This document shows positions 15,712 through 24,504 of a stretch of DNA of 64,000 nucleotides, one piece after another. The stretch's first letter is position 1; each line of letters opens with the position of its first letter. A program made the translations under genes and the position numbers. The notes beneath the pieces are model-generated. The model searched no databases. It was not told where the DNA came from and saw only the letters and a program-made list of their open reading frames with translations. The stretch covers positions 62,001-126,000 of the forward strand of contig NZ_JAAMOX010000003.1 in NCBI RefSeq assembly GCF_011758565.1, written 5' to 3'. Source of the DNA: Lysinibacter cavernae. GTDB taxonomy: Bacteria > Actinomycetota > Actinomycetes > Actinomycetales > Microbacteriaceae.

Positions 15712-17490
15712 CTAATTGTCTACTGGGTCATCAATTGTGATCTCGTAGCCTTCAATACGAGAGAGATAGCCTCGCTTACGGAGCAGCATCAGGTAGCGAA
15801 TAACACGGTATAGGAGGACACCAATAACAGATACGCCATAAAGGATGACCGCACCCAAAACTAACGCAGAGAAAAGGATCGGGGATGTCACGAGGGTCTG
15901 CAATACGGCCCAGATACTCGTTTCCGGGTCGGCTGCACGCTGTTGTTCAATAAGCTTCAATATAGGTTGTATCGCCGGTATCGCTGCGATGACTGCAACG
16001 ACAACTCCAAATAATGCGATCCTGTTCGAAGCTTTCGCTACTTGCGCGCTTGCCCGAGTGCTCGCCCTTTCTCCCAACATACTCGTGCCACTCCGCACCA
16101 CATCAAGGATCTCAGGGCCACCAAGATCGTTCAGAACATGACGAGAGATGTTGCGAGCAGACCCAAAACGGTAATACGCACCTCGCGCTTCCTTTTCCAG
16201 TTCCAAGGCTGTTCGGTACGTACGGAGCACTTCGCGCTTGCCCGTTCGAAAGTCAGCGATCCTTTGTTCAAGGCTACGTAGTCGAATATAAACGAGCCCA
16301 ATTCGTTCGTAGATGAGTGTGTGATGCAGATCAAGAATACCAACGCGCCATTTCCGCAGATGTACTATAAGGGCAGAACCCGCTGTAGCGTAGATACGCA
16401 TCCCCGTGTGAGCACTCAGGTTTGGTCCGGCGCTCAACGTGATCTGATCACCGACATTTGGTACTTTACGGATCGACATCCGCGCTATGTCCTGCGCATG
16501 ATTCTCGGCCCATTCTGCGCAACAAGTCCCTGGCCCTACCATAATCACGGGATAGGTGTATGACGGGCCACTCTCGAAACCCTCAATATCGTGCAAAACA
16601 CGCCCTACAACTGTATCCAACCAGTCAGTCACAGAGGAAGGTTGCTCGTGTTCCAAGACACGAATTCGAACACCACCTTCCCGCTCTTCAGCCCAATCAC
16701 CACCAACCCACTTCGCCCCCGGGGCAGCATAGGGCTCCGGTATACGGGAAGTTCTGAACACCGGTGCTGCCGGAAAAGATGCATCAATAACCTCGGCAGG
16801 AGTGCAACCTCTGGGAAAGTGGACCCCGATCACGATTTGCATCACACCCTCACGGTGTAGCAGTACCCGAGGTTCCAAGGTCACTGTTCTCTCTTTGTCT
16901 CCGATTTGGATGGTATGTCTGGTCTCGCGCAAAAAGAAACGGATGTACGCATCGATGTCTTCTCGCTCGCTCCAGAACAAGTGCGCATCAATGTCCTTCT
17001 CAACAAGCGTGACCTTTTGAACGTTCAGAAGCATGTTCTTAATTTCAGACATCGTAGTGTCAAATGATGCGGTGTCCTCAACGACACCAGTCGAAATTGC
17101 GTTGCGGCTACTTTGAACCATACGAAGCACTCGGAACGCTATCACTGGATGGGTAAAGACGCCCGCCACAAACGACCAAAACCCAGTTAACTTTTCCGTC
17201 CAAGCCTTGTTGCGGTTCAGGCGCGCCATACTACGCTCAACCTTCGCAAGAGATAAAGGAAGGCGAGCCATTTCATCCGAGGGCCATGCAGCACTTGTCA
17301 CGAACTCGCTGTCAAGAAACCGCTTAGCTGCCCTGCCCAAGTCGATTCGTTTCGAAATCGCGACAGTATGAACAAAGTACACGACCGCCTCGTCAAGCTC
17401 TCCCACATGCGCTTCAGACGCGGAGAGGCATTTAGACACAACGAGCTCCGCACGTTTCGACCCTCTGCGCAACCATCTCAACATTTGCAA
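15712..17490 (-). CDS. 592-aa membrane protein of unknown function in the island
   Basis: The N-terminal 110 residues are helical and basic. They lead into a mixed alpha/beta soluble region (about 160-370) with EKDIDAHLFWSEREDIDAYI and a run ending in VGPGTCCAEWAENHAQDIARM. A long charged helical stretch follows (about 380-450, LIYERIGLVYIRLRSLEQRIADF). Two transmembrane segments come near the C-terminus (about 491-513 and 537-571), and then a short cytosolic tail. I do not recognise the family. A sensor-like soluble part joined to two C-terminal membrane helices is seen in some membrane-acting defence effectors, but no defining motif is present. It is a single gene facing away from the integrase, with 509 bp between them, and it is less GC-rich than its housekeeping neighbours. 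Confidence 0.75.
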   Translation of the reverse strand: MQMLRWLRRGSKRAELVVSKCLSASEAHVGELDEAVVYFVHTVAISKRIDLGRAAKRFLDSEFVTSAAWPSDEMARLPLSLAKVERSMARLNRNKAWTEKLTGFWSFVAGVFTHPVIAFRVLRMVQSSRNAISTGVVEDTASFDTTMSEIKNMLLNVQKVTLVEKDIDAHLFWSEREDIDAYIRFFLRETRHTIQIGDKERTVTLEPRVLLHREGVMQIVIGVHFPRGCTPAEVIDASFPAAPVFRTSRIPEPYAAPGAKWVGGDWAEEREGGVRIRVLEHEQPSSVTDWLDTVVGRVLHDIEGFESGPSYTYPVIMVGPGTCCAEWAENHAQDIARMSIRKVPNVGDQITLSAGPNLSAHTGMRIYATAGSALIVHLRKWRVGILDLHHTLIYERIGLVYIRLRSLEQRIADFRTGKREVLRTYRTALELEKEARGAYYRFGSARNISRHVLNDLGGPEILDVVRSGTSMLGERASTRASAQVAKASNRIALFGVVVAVIAAIPAIQPILKLIEQQRAADPETSIWAVLQTLVTSPILFSALVLGAVILYGVSVIGVLLYRVIRYLMLLRKRGYLSRIEGYEITIDDPVDN

Positions 17491-17999
17491 TCCTCTCGAT
17501 TCCTTCGCAGCATCTCTAAGGCTCCCACGTAGGCATTTCTACGCTCAGATCAACATGTCAACGCTGGCTATAGCGGCGTGTCGGCCTCGTCCCACCGAAC
17601 AAAAACGTACCGAGGGAATCACGGTTCTTTGACTGCACTCGACTCACGCTATTTACGATACTGCCTTGACCAATGACGAGACATACAACGACATTAAATG
17701 AGCGTCTTTCCTAGCCTCGTCATGGGCCTGACTGATCGACATTTCACCGCGAAATCCTTACTCAACTCACATCGCCGTGGGCGAAAGAACCTCCCAGAAT
17801 GACGCACAACAATCCATTTTTAGAACTTGGCCCGGGCCCCACCTGGTGCAGTGACATGAACTCGCGCAACCCAAAAGCCATACTCACCGCGCGGTCTCCT
17901 AAGCAGTAACTAGGAGAAAACGAGTAGCCCCTTACCCGTGCATCAGGATCAAGAGAAGTAGATGCTCAACCAACCCGGATTTCAACCTGAACTGGGGAA
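17491..17999. other. 509-bp gene-free stretch upstream of the integrase
   Basis: No ORF, tRNA or clear repeat is visible. It must hold the divergent promoters of the 592-aa protein and the integrase. It is also the most likely site for one attachment sequence, because large serine integrases usually lie beside attP or its recombined half. No core could be picked out by eye. Confidence 0.5.
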
Positions 18000-19538
18000 A
18001 TGAAACCATCATCTCACCATCCGGTCACTCTCCTCCGTGCAGTCTCCTACATCCGCGTATCTACCAGCAATCAGGCCGGCCGCAATGGTGGCGAAGGTCT
18101 CTCTATACCAGCTCAGCGAGAAGCGATCCGCCGTAAGGCCACAGAACTGGGTGCGCTCGTCGCAGCAGAATTCGTAGATCGCGGAAGAACAGGTCGCACA
18201 CTCAACAGACCTGGGCTACAACGATTACTTGAACACATCAAAACTACTCCGCTCGATTTCGTGATCGTTCACAAGATCGACAGGCTCGCAAGGAATCGAA
18301 GCGACGATGCAATACTCACCGCGAAAATTACCACTGCAGGAGCCCGTCTCGTCTCAACGACTGAAGTGATCGACAGTACTCCCAGCGGCGCGCTCGTTCA
18401 TGGCATTATGGCTTCAATCGCAGAGTTCTACTCACGAAACCTCGCGACCGAGGTGTTGAAAGGAATGAGGCAGAAAGTGCAGCAGGGAGGAACCCCAGGG
18501 CGAGCACCACTCGGATACCTCAACCTGCGCAAATACGACCACAATGGGCAAGATACCCGCACCGTCATAATTGATCCTGACCGCGGTGAACATATTGCTT
18601 GGGCGTTTACCGCGTATGCATCCAGTGAATGGAGCGTGAGTCGCCTCGCAGTCGAGCTCAACACGCGCGGCCTCACACTCAAGTCGCGGGCAGCATCTCC
18701 CCCGCAACCGGTCACCGTGAGAACAGTTCACTTTCTTCTACGGAACCCCTATTACAAGGGTGTCGTCACGCTGAACGGTGAGGAGTTCACCGGCAACCAC
18801 GAACCCCTCGTCGATCCGGTCACATGGGCCAAGGTTCAAAAGGTTCTGTCATCGAAACGAAACGGGCAACGGTCACGAACTCACGACCATTACCTCAAAG
18901 GCACAGTCTTCTGCATCGAATGCAAAAACCGACTGACCCTGCAAAGCACCTACACTCGTCACGGCACCACCTATACGTACTTCGTTTGCCACAAGCAGAG
19001 AAGCCCCGATTGCCCGCAGCGAAAGGCGTTACCCGTAACTCAGGTTGAACAGCGCGTCGTTGATTACTACCGAACCATCGAACTGAGCAGTAGCCAACGG
19101 GAGAATCTTGAAGAGGTGATGCTTGCCGAGCTTCACCTCAAACAGAAGCTGAATGAAACACGTCACACCGACCTCGACGCAGCGATCACAAAGCTGAAAT
19201 CGCATCGAGCCAAACTACTCGACGCTCACTACGCCGACGCCGTCCCGAAAGACCTGTTTCTCAGCGAGCAACGACGCCTCAAATCAGAACTGGCACACCT
19301 CACGATCGAACGAGCAGCCACCGAAACCGATCTTGATGCTCTCAGACGAGAAGTAGATGAAACTCTGAACCTTCTTGAGAATGCTCACACTGTCTATGAA
19401 CTTGCAGACGACCAACAGCGAATAGAACTCAACCAACTGCTTCTAGCACGCGTGTTCCTCGGCTACGAGCCTGAACAGATCCGGGTCGAACTCCACGAGC
19501 AACACGCAGATATACGACAGCACCCAAAAATTCGCTAA
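18000..19538 (+). CDS. Large serine integrase (site-specific recombinase)
   Basis: The 512-aa protein has a resolvase catalytic domain (about 12-160) with nucleophile Ser21 in SYIRVSTSNQ, the conserved VHKIDRLARNRSD and the helix around HGIMASIAEFYSRNLATEV. A recombinase domain follows (about 170-280, GRAPLGYLN to LLRNPYYKGVV), then a zinc ribbon (about 310-350, CxxC...C...C) and a long coiled coil (about 385-480). This is the full layout of phage-type large serine integrases. It would cut and rejoin attP and attB in a directional way. No recombination directionality factor was recognised. The start at ATG 18000 follows CTGGGGA closely. The ORF looks intact. Confidence 0.92.
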   Translation: MKPSSHHPVTLLRAVSYIRVSTSNQAGRNGGEGLSIPAQREAIRRKATELGALVAAEFVDRGRTGRTLNRPGLQRLLEHIKTTPLDFVIVHKIDRLARNRSDDAILTAKITTAGARLVSTTEVIDSTPSGALVHGIMASIAEFYSRNLATEVLKGMRQKVQQGGTPGRAPLGYLNLRKYDHNGQDTRTVIIDPDRGEHIAWAFTAYASSEWSVSRLAVELNTRGLTLKSRAASPPQPVTVRTVHFLLRNPYYKGVVTLNGEEFTGNHEPLVDPVTWAKVQKVLSSKRNGQRSRTHDHYLKGTVFCIECKNRLTLQSTYTRHGTTYTYFVCHKQRSPDCPQRKALPVTQVEQRVVDYYRTIELSSSQRENLEEVMLAELHLKQKLNETRHTDLDAAITKLKSHRAKLLDAHYADAVPKDLFLSEQRRLKSELAHLTIERAATETDLDALRREVDETLNLLENAHTVYELADDQQRIELNQLLLARVFLGYEPEQIRVELHEQHADIRQHPKIR

Positions 19539-19668
19539 AGCGGCGCTTCGATTTTCAGAGGGGTGTCCGTGGCCGCACCACGACTGATGCTCTCGTTCAG
19601 CGGCATATCGGCGGAGCCACACCTTCCAAACCCCTCTGGTTGCCTACAGTCTCTGCAAGAATGAAGGC

Positions 19669-20397
19669 GTGCCAAACCTCTATGACGACGACCTATCGGA
19701 GCTTCAAAGCTTGCACTTCATCCAGGAATCTGACTCTGCGAAGCACTTGCTCGCGTACGGTGTTCGGGCACTCCAAACTGCCGCGTACATCGAAACGACG
19801 CGCGATCCGATCATGACAATGCTCTCGATTGGTGTTGAGAAGATGCTGAAGCTCGGTCTGGGCCTCAACCACGTCTCGGAAAATCGCACCTGGTTGCCCG
19901 TGAAGGTGCTCAAGAACGAGTACCGCCACAACATTGTCATGATGGAAGGGCTGTTGCGAGAGGTGATCCGAGACAATGTCGGAAAGGCGACCCATCGCTA
20001 CTGGGTGAATGAGGCAATTGCCGCAGTGGAGAATGATCCTGTTTGGCCGTTGCTCGTAGCGGCGTTGAATCGGTATGGACAGGAGGGTCGCTTCTACTAC
20101 TTGGACGCGCTAGCCGAGAATCCTCAACGTGAAGAAAGCCCGCAAGTGTTCTGGGAAGCGGCCGAACACGTCGTCCTCGAGAACGAACCTGAGCTCGAGG
20201 CATTGTTCCATCGGATGATCGCCGACTACACGCTGTCGGACGAATTTTACAGAAGACTCAATGAGCGGATGGCAGAAAGTTTGCAGCGATACTGGGACTT
20301 GGTCGCAATGGCTGGTGTTCAGGGTGTGTTTGGTGACCGGGGTAAGGCCTGGGGTCACGATTTCAATAATGTTGGTCGCCAGATTATCGGCGACTAG
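19669..20397 (+). CDS. 242-aa helical protein of unknown function beside the integrase
   Basis: The protein starts at GTG 19669, 130 bp after the integrase and in the same direction. It is predicted almost entirely helical, with conserved-looking blocks IQESDSAKHLLAYGVRALQ, MLSIGVEKMLKLGLGL and LKNEYRHNIVMMEGLL. A long helix carrying a lysine pair and then a xYxHxI block recalls HEPN-like folds found in abortive-infection and toxin systems. However, the HEPN RNase signature (R-x4-6-H) is not clearly present, so this is only a structural impression. The N-terminus and start codon are moderately certain. It lies between the integrase and tRNA-Ala, so it is probably cargo of the element. Confidence 0.7.
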   Translation: MPNLYDDDLSELQSLHFIQESDSAKHLLAYGVRALQTAAYIETTRDPIMTMLSIGVEKMLKLGLGLNHVSENRTWLPVKVLKNEYRHNIVMMEGLLREVIRDNVGKATHRYWVNEAIAAVENDPVWPLLVAALNRYGQEGRFYYLDALAENPQREESPQVFWEAAEHVVLENEPELEALFHRMIADYTLSDEFYRRLNERMAESLQRYWDLVAMAGVQGVFGDRGKAWGHDFNNVGRQIIGD

Positions 20398-20579
20398 CGG
20401 CTGGATCAGCTGCCGATCTGGAGCAGGGGACGAGTGCCGCTTCCGAACTATCGAGTGCAGGCCTTGTTGTATGCGAGGAAGCAGAACTAGCGGTTCCTGG
20501 GTCGATCGTCGCGCGGTCAAGGACACCCCGCTGAAATCCGAAGCTTCTCAACGCTCGAATTTTAATAAGAACAACGTGG

Positions 20580-20652
20580 TGGACCTAAGGGGATTCGAAC
20601 CCCTGACCTCCTCGATGCGAACGAGGCGCGCTACCAACTGCGCCATAGGCCC
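20580..20652 (-). tRNA. tRNA-Ala (anticodon CGC)
   Basis: The reverse strand gives a complete cloverleaf of 73 nt. The acceptor GGGCCTA pairs with TAGGTCC (one G-U pair) and is followed by discriminator A; the D arm is GCGC-AGTTGGTA-GCGC; the anticodon stem CCTCG/CGAGG encloses loop TTCGCAT (anticodon CGC); and the T arm is AGGGG-TTCGAAT-CCCCT. CCA is not encoded. Its 3' end faces the integrase-bearing element, but serine integrases do not usually target tRNA genes. Confidence 0.97.
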
Positions 20653-20703
20653 TTGCGGTTGTTACACTACCAGACCTCGGTGGCCCCGCTTTGCATCCAG
20701 CGC

Positions 20704-21636
20704 CTAGATCCGGCGAAGGTACCGAGCGCGAGCAAATAGGTAAAACCCGTAGAGGATAAAGCCGGTCGCCACGAGTGTGAGCAGGATGGTCCCAGCAGGC
20801 AGCGCCGCAACGTATTTAAGTGCTCCGTCGAGGCCGCCGGCCTGCTCGGGATCTGCGAACACCGCGGCAGCGATAAAGAGACCGCCGACAACAACTAGCG
20901 CCGTTCCCTTTGCGACGTGGCCTGCGACGCCAAAGACCCGGACAACGCGGTCCGTGACCAGCGAGCCAGGGGTCTCGAAGTCTTCTCGAAAGTTCTGCGA
21001 GACGCCGCGATAGATGAGCCCAAAGCCAACGCCAGCGACCGTTCCGCCAACCGCGCAGAGCACAATAATGCCCCCGGGGCTGCCCAGCATGACTTGGCTA
21101 AATGTTCGTGAGTTCTCGGCGCTATCCGAACGACCTCCGATCGCGAAGTAGAGCGATGCGATTCCCATACCCGAGAATCCCATCGCCTTGCCAACATCCT
21201 TGAGCCGGCGAAACTGCAGCGTTCGCCAGTTCGGCGCGGTCTCCCAGACGACGAGGGTCAGCTGCCAGAGGGCGAGCCCGAGCAAGGCGACGCCAGCGAT
21301 CCAGAGCACGAGCGTGCCTCCTGGTCCGGCGGCAACCGCTGCCAGGGCGCCAGACTGGTCGGCGCTCCCCGTACCTCCCCACGCGATGGTGAGCGCGATA
21401 AAACCGATGAGCATGTGCACAAGCCCGTTGGCGGCCAGCCCAGCACGCGCTATGCCGCGGACGGTTGAGCTTTGGTTCGTACGCTGAGCGACTTCCGCGA
21501 CACGTTCCTTGGCTTCTGCGAGTGCCTCAGCCCGGCGATCGGATGCCTCGTGTTTGGCGGCCTTTCCCACACCAGACGCAACGAGACCGCTGGCGTATTC
21601 GCTGCCGTCGTCCCCGTGTTGCTGGCGTTCGGCCAC
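20704..21636 (-). CDS. DUF1206 membrane protein
   Basis: The 310-aa protein has a hydrophilic N-terminus (about 1-58) and then three copies of a two-helix membrane repeat, each beginning with a GLVHMLIG-, GMGIASLYFAIGG- or GHVAKGTALVVVGG-type segment. That is the DUF1206 architecture (six transmembrane helices). Function is unknown in the family. The start is a GTG at 21636, 5 bp after the stop of the sepX-like gene, so the two are probably translated from one mRNA. It is the last gene of the block that begins with galU. Confidence 0.88.
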   Translation of the reverse strand: MAERQQHGDDGSEYASGLVASGVGKAAKHEASDRRAEALAEAKERVAEVAQRTNQSSTVRGIARAGLAANGLVHMLIGFIALTIAWGGTGSADQSGALAAVAAGPGGTLVLWIAGVALLGLALWQLTLVVWETAPNWRTLQFRRLKDVGKAMGFSGMGIASLYFAIGGRSDSAENSRTFSQVMLGSPGGIIVLCAVGGTVAGVGFGLIYRGVSQNFREDFETPGSLVTDRVVRVFGVAGHVAKGTALVVVGGLFIAAAVFADPEQAGGLDGALKYVAALPAGTILLTLVATGFILYGFYLFARARYLRRI

Positions 21637-21641
21637 GGCCC

Positions 21642-22778
21642 CTAACCGACGTTTCGGCGGCGGCGGAGCACGCCGTCGAGGTCGGCGGTGCCAAGTTCGG
21701 TCTCGTCGATAACGCCCATTGAGCGCAGGCGGCGCGCGTCTGGGAACTGACCAGCGGCGGTTCGCGGGGCCTGGCGAGGACGCTCAACGCGAGGTGCGGT
21801 TGTCGCGATATCGAAGACGGGGGTTACCTCTGCGCGGTTGGCGTCTGCAAGCTGACGAACCGGAGCGACGCGCTGCGGAGCAATGTTGGGGACCTCGGCT
21901 GCGCGTTCAGCAGCACGCTGGGCCTCCTGCGCGAGGGCGGCAGCCCGGCGGAGGCGATCTGCAGCATCGGCCGCGGCAAGTGCGTCAACTGCCTGCGTGC
22001 TGCGGGAGAGGTAGAGGGGCTTTGGCAGCGGGCGAGGCATCCAGGAACGGTCCTCAGCAACCTCTGCCTCAACGGCTGCGGCCGTATTGACGTCCTCATC
22101 AAGTTCAAAGGCGTGCACAACCGCGGGCTGGGCAACTCGCTGAACCGATGGGCGGGGCGCAACAACGCGCAGGCCAAGGAGACTGACAACGGTGAGGGTC
22201 AGGCCCACGATCAGAGCCGTAGCAGAGGCACCTGTGGCGAGTGAAATACCGCCAACAACTGACACGACCACACCGGCGAGAAGCGCGAGGGCAACAGTTG
22301 CGCGTACGCGTCGCGCCCGCGTACGTCGGGCGTGCGCAACGGCGGTCGAGGGTGCTGTGGATGAAACTGGCTTTGCCATGGTCTTTGCCTCCGCTTGTGC
22401 CGCGCGCGCAAGGCGTGCCGCATTCATCTTTGCTACCTTTGCGGCCTCTGCAGCCGCGGCCTCTGCCACTCGCTTGGCCTTTGTAGCCTCGGCTTCCGCC
22501 TGAGAAATCTGTTGGCGACGAATTGCCGCCTGTGCTGCCTGCTCGCTTCGCAGGATTCGTTCCTGTGCGGCAGCCTCGCGTGCCGTAGCTTCGAGGCGAA
22601 CCTCAGTTGGGACCTCCGAGGATTCGGCAAGCACTCGAATCGTGCGCTGGATTCGGAGGGCGTTCTGCTCCGTTGCCGAGAACTGCCGCTTACGCACCCA
22701 CTGCGGGAGAAAATAGACAGCCCACAGCGCAGCGGTCACAGCGACCAATACACCGCCTCCGAGCACGTCACCTGTCAT
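21642..22778 (-). CDS. SepX/GlpR-like actinobacterial cell-division membrane protein
   Basis: The 378-aa protein starts with a short exposed end and a transmembrane helix (about 8-27). A conserved patch of the QFSATEQNALRIQRTIRVLAE kind follows, then a long Ala/Glu/Lys-rich coiled coil (about 55-135), two more membrane helices (about 160-180 and 185-206) and a disordered tail. In Streptomyces this family is SepX, which stabilises FtsZ rings and membrane-associated division. In corynebacteria the counterpart GlpR is the membrane receptor of Glp. Position supports the call: it follows the RimJ-type acetyltransferase and galU. The family assignment is by motif and context. Confidence 0.65.
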   Translation of the reverse strand: MTGDVLGGGVLVAVTAALWAVYFLPQWVRKRQFSATEQNALRIQRTIRVLAESSEVPTEVRLEATAREAAAQERILRSEQAAQAAIRRQQISQAEAEATKAKRVAEAAAAEAAKVAKMNAARLARAAQAEAKTMAKPVSSTAPSTAVAHARRTRARRVRATVALALLAGVVVSVVGGISLATGASATALIVGLTLTVVSLLGLRVVAPRPSVQRVAQPAVVHAFELDEDVNTAAAVEAEVAEDRSWMPRPLPKPLYLSRSTQAVDALAAADAADRLRRAAALAQEAQRAAERAAEVPNIAPQRVAPVRQLADANRAEVTPVFDIATTAPRVERPRQAPRTAAGQFPDARRLRSMGVIDETELGTADLDGVLRRRRNVG

Positions 22779-22814
22779 GACTCAAGGGTAAGAGATGAAC
22801 GACGTTTCGGGCGG

Positions 22815-23516
22815 TTAGGCCGCGGGTGTGTTGGGTGGAGTCTCCAGCGTTGATTCCCCGGTGGCGCGGGGAAAATCGGGCGACGGAACCTCGGCCTGGC
22901 CCGGCAGCGGCTGCTCGAGCACCCTTCCATTGGTCCACCGGCTCAGCACGCCCTCTGGAATCTCCTCAGCGACGAGGGCAAAACACTCGTGGTCGCGCCA
23001 GTCTCCGTCGATATGGATATAACGATCGCGTCGCCCCTCGTGGCGAAAACCAAGTTTTTGCACAACGCGCAGCGATGGCCCGTTCTCTGGGCGGATGCAG
23101 ATCTCCATGCGGTGGAGCCCGCGCGCAACAAAGAAGTAATCGGTCACAAGCGCAACCGCTGTCGGGGTGATGCCGTGGCCGGCGCTCGCCTGAGTCACCC
23201 AGTATCCAAGCGAGGCCGAAGAAAGCGAGCCTCCGCTCAGCCCCGAAACGCTCAGCTGCCCGACTAACTGACCCTTGTACTCGATCAGGTACGGCATCCC
23301 CTGCCCGGCCCTGGCGTATGACAGAAGGTTGCGGATGACCTGCCTCATGTTGTACTGACCTACGAGCGGCCCAGCAACGCCGGGGAGGCTGGCCTCCCAC
23401 TGCTGCAACCAGTCGCGATTCTCAAGTAACACTCGTTCGAGCTGGCGCGCATCGCGCACACGAAGCTGACGCACCACGATATCGCGGTACGTCAGCGGTG
23501 GAGCAAGTTCGGCCAT
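22815..23516 (-). CDS. rimJ: RimJ-type GNAT acetyltransferase
   Basis: This 233-aa protein has a GNAT fold of the ribosomal-protein N-acetyltransferase group: LRVRDARQLERVLLENRDWLQQWEA near the start, the strand YLIEYKGQLVGQLSVSG, a WVTQASAGHGITPTA segment in the acetyl-CoA loop, MEICIRPENGPSLRVVQKLGF and a C-terminal tail rich in Pro and Glu. These enzymes transfer acetyl to N-terminal amines of proteins. It lies 23 bp after the galU stop and 36 bp before the sepX-like gene on the same strand. This is the conserved actinobacterial order, except that the moeA-like glp gene normally between galU and this gene is missing. Confidence 0.85.
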   Translation of the reverse strand: MAELAPPLTYRDIVVRQLRVRDARQLERVLLENRDWLQQWEASLPGVAGPLVGQYNMRQVIRNLLSYARAGQGMPYLIEYKGQLVGQLSVSGLSGGSLSSASLGYWVTQASAGHGITPTAVALVTDYFFVARGLHRMEICIRPENGPSLRVVQKLGFRHEGRRDRYIHIDGDWRDHECFALVAEEIPEGVLSRWTNGRVLEQPLPGQAEVPSPDFPRATGESTLETPPNTPAA

Positions 23517-23539
23517 GTGATCAGCCTAGCGATGGGCGA

Positions 23540-24439
23540 TTAGCGCTCGTCAATTGTTGAGACGAAGGATTTGAGCCAGTCGACCAGCTCTGGCCCAATA
23601 TCTGGGCGTTCGGTTGCCAACCGGATGGTCGCCTTGATCCAGTCGGCGCGGTCGCCGGTGTCGTAACGTCGGCCCCTGAAGATAACCCCGTACACGCCGC
23701 CGGCGATCGTGTCGTCGGCTGCGAGCGTTTGCAGCGCATCCGTGAGCTGGATCTCACCGCCCTTTCCGGGTGGGGTGTGTTCAAGCACGTCAAAGATTTC
23801 GGGACGCAATACGTATCGTCCGATAATCGCGAGGTTCGAGGGCGCTTCATCAGCCGATGGCTTCTCGACCAGCCCGGTGACCTTGACGATGTCGGGGTCA
23901 TCGGTCAGCTCCACCGCTGCGGCACCGTAGAGGTGGATCTGCGAAGGATCAACCTCCATAAGCGCGATGATGGTGGCCTGCCGGTTTTTCAGCTCTGCGA
24001 TCATCGTCGTGAGCAGTTCGTCCCGCTCGTCGATGAGGTCGTCTCCAAGAAGCACAGCAAAGGGTTCGTTTCCAACGTGCATGCGCGACCGAGAGACCGC
24101 ATGGCCGAGTCCTTTCGGTTCTCCCTGACGCACAAAGTGCACGTCGGCAAGGTCAGACGAAGCAGTCACCCGATCCAATTTGCCCTGGTCGCCTTTGTCT
24201 TCAAGTGTCTTTTCAAGTTCGGGCACACTGTCGAAGTGGTTTGCCAGGTTATTTTTGTTCCGGCCCACGATGATCAAGACATCGTGGAGACCCGCCTGCG
24301 CGGCTTCTTCAACAACATATTGAATGGCCGGCTTATCAACAACGGGCAGCATCTCTTTTGGCATCGCTTTGGTAGCCGGCAAAAAGCGAGTCCCAAGACC
24401 GGCCGCGGGAATGACAGCTTTTTTCACGTCAAAAGTCAT
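23540..24439 (-). CDS. galU: UTP-glucose-1-phosphate uridylyltransferase
   Basis: The 299-aa protein matches GalU over its length. It has AAGLGTRFLPATKAMPKEML (nucleotide-binding loop), DKPAIQYVVEEA, VRQGEPKGLGHAV and GRYVLRPEIFDVLEHTPPGKGGEIQLTDAL. It makes UDP-glucose from UTP and glucose-1-phosphate for cell-wall and exopolysaccharide precursors, in the cytoplasm. The start is ATG 24439, divergent from ygfA with 65 bp between the start codons. It heads the galU-rimJ-sepX-DUF1206 transcription unit. Confidence 0.96.
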   Translation of the reverse strand: MTFDVKKAVIPAAGLGTRFLPATKAMPKEMLPVVDKPAIQYVVEEAAQAGLHDVLIIVGRNKNNLANHFDSVPELEKTLEDKGDQGKLDRVTASSDLADVHFVRQGEPKGLGHAVSRSRMHVGNEPFAVLLGDDLIDERDELLTTMIAELKNRQATIIALMEVDPSQIHLYGAAAVELTDDPDIVKVTGLVEKPSADEAPSNLAIIGRYVLRPEIFDVLEHTPPGKGGEIQLTDALQTLAADDTIAGGVYGVIFRGRRYDTGDRADWIKATIRLATERPDIGPELVDWLKSFVSTIDER

Positions 24440-24504
24440 GCCTACAGCCTAGTCACCGGGACGAATTCAGCTTCACCCCTTGCAATTGTGGTTAAGATTA
24501 GGCC

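Larger units (their letters stand above)
13390..20397. mobile_element. Probable integrated element carrying a large serine integrase
   Basis: The segment between the MFS gene and tRNA-Ala holds one large serine recombinase (18000-19538) surrounded by genes with no housekeeping role: a small HTH protein, a 225-aa membrane protein, a DUF2188 protein, a small membrane ORF containing a C16 tract, a 592-aa membrane protein and a 242-aa helical protein. Gene density is lower and intergenic gaps larger (up to 509 bp) than elsewhere in the window. No attL/attR repeat was found by eye, so both boundaries are approximate. No phage structural or conjugation genes are present, so this is a small island or remnant. 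Confidence 0.5.

Noticed and set aside
20580-20652. tRNA-Ala as attachment site of the neighbouring element
   Set aside because: The integrase is a serine recombinase, which does not usually use tRNA ends, and no duplicate of the tRNA 3' end was found on the far side.
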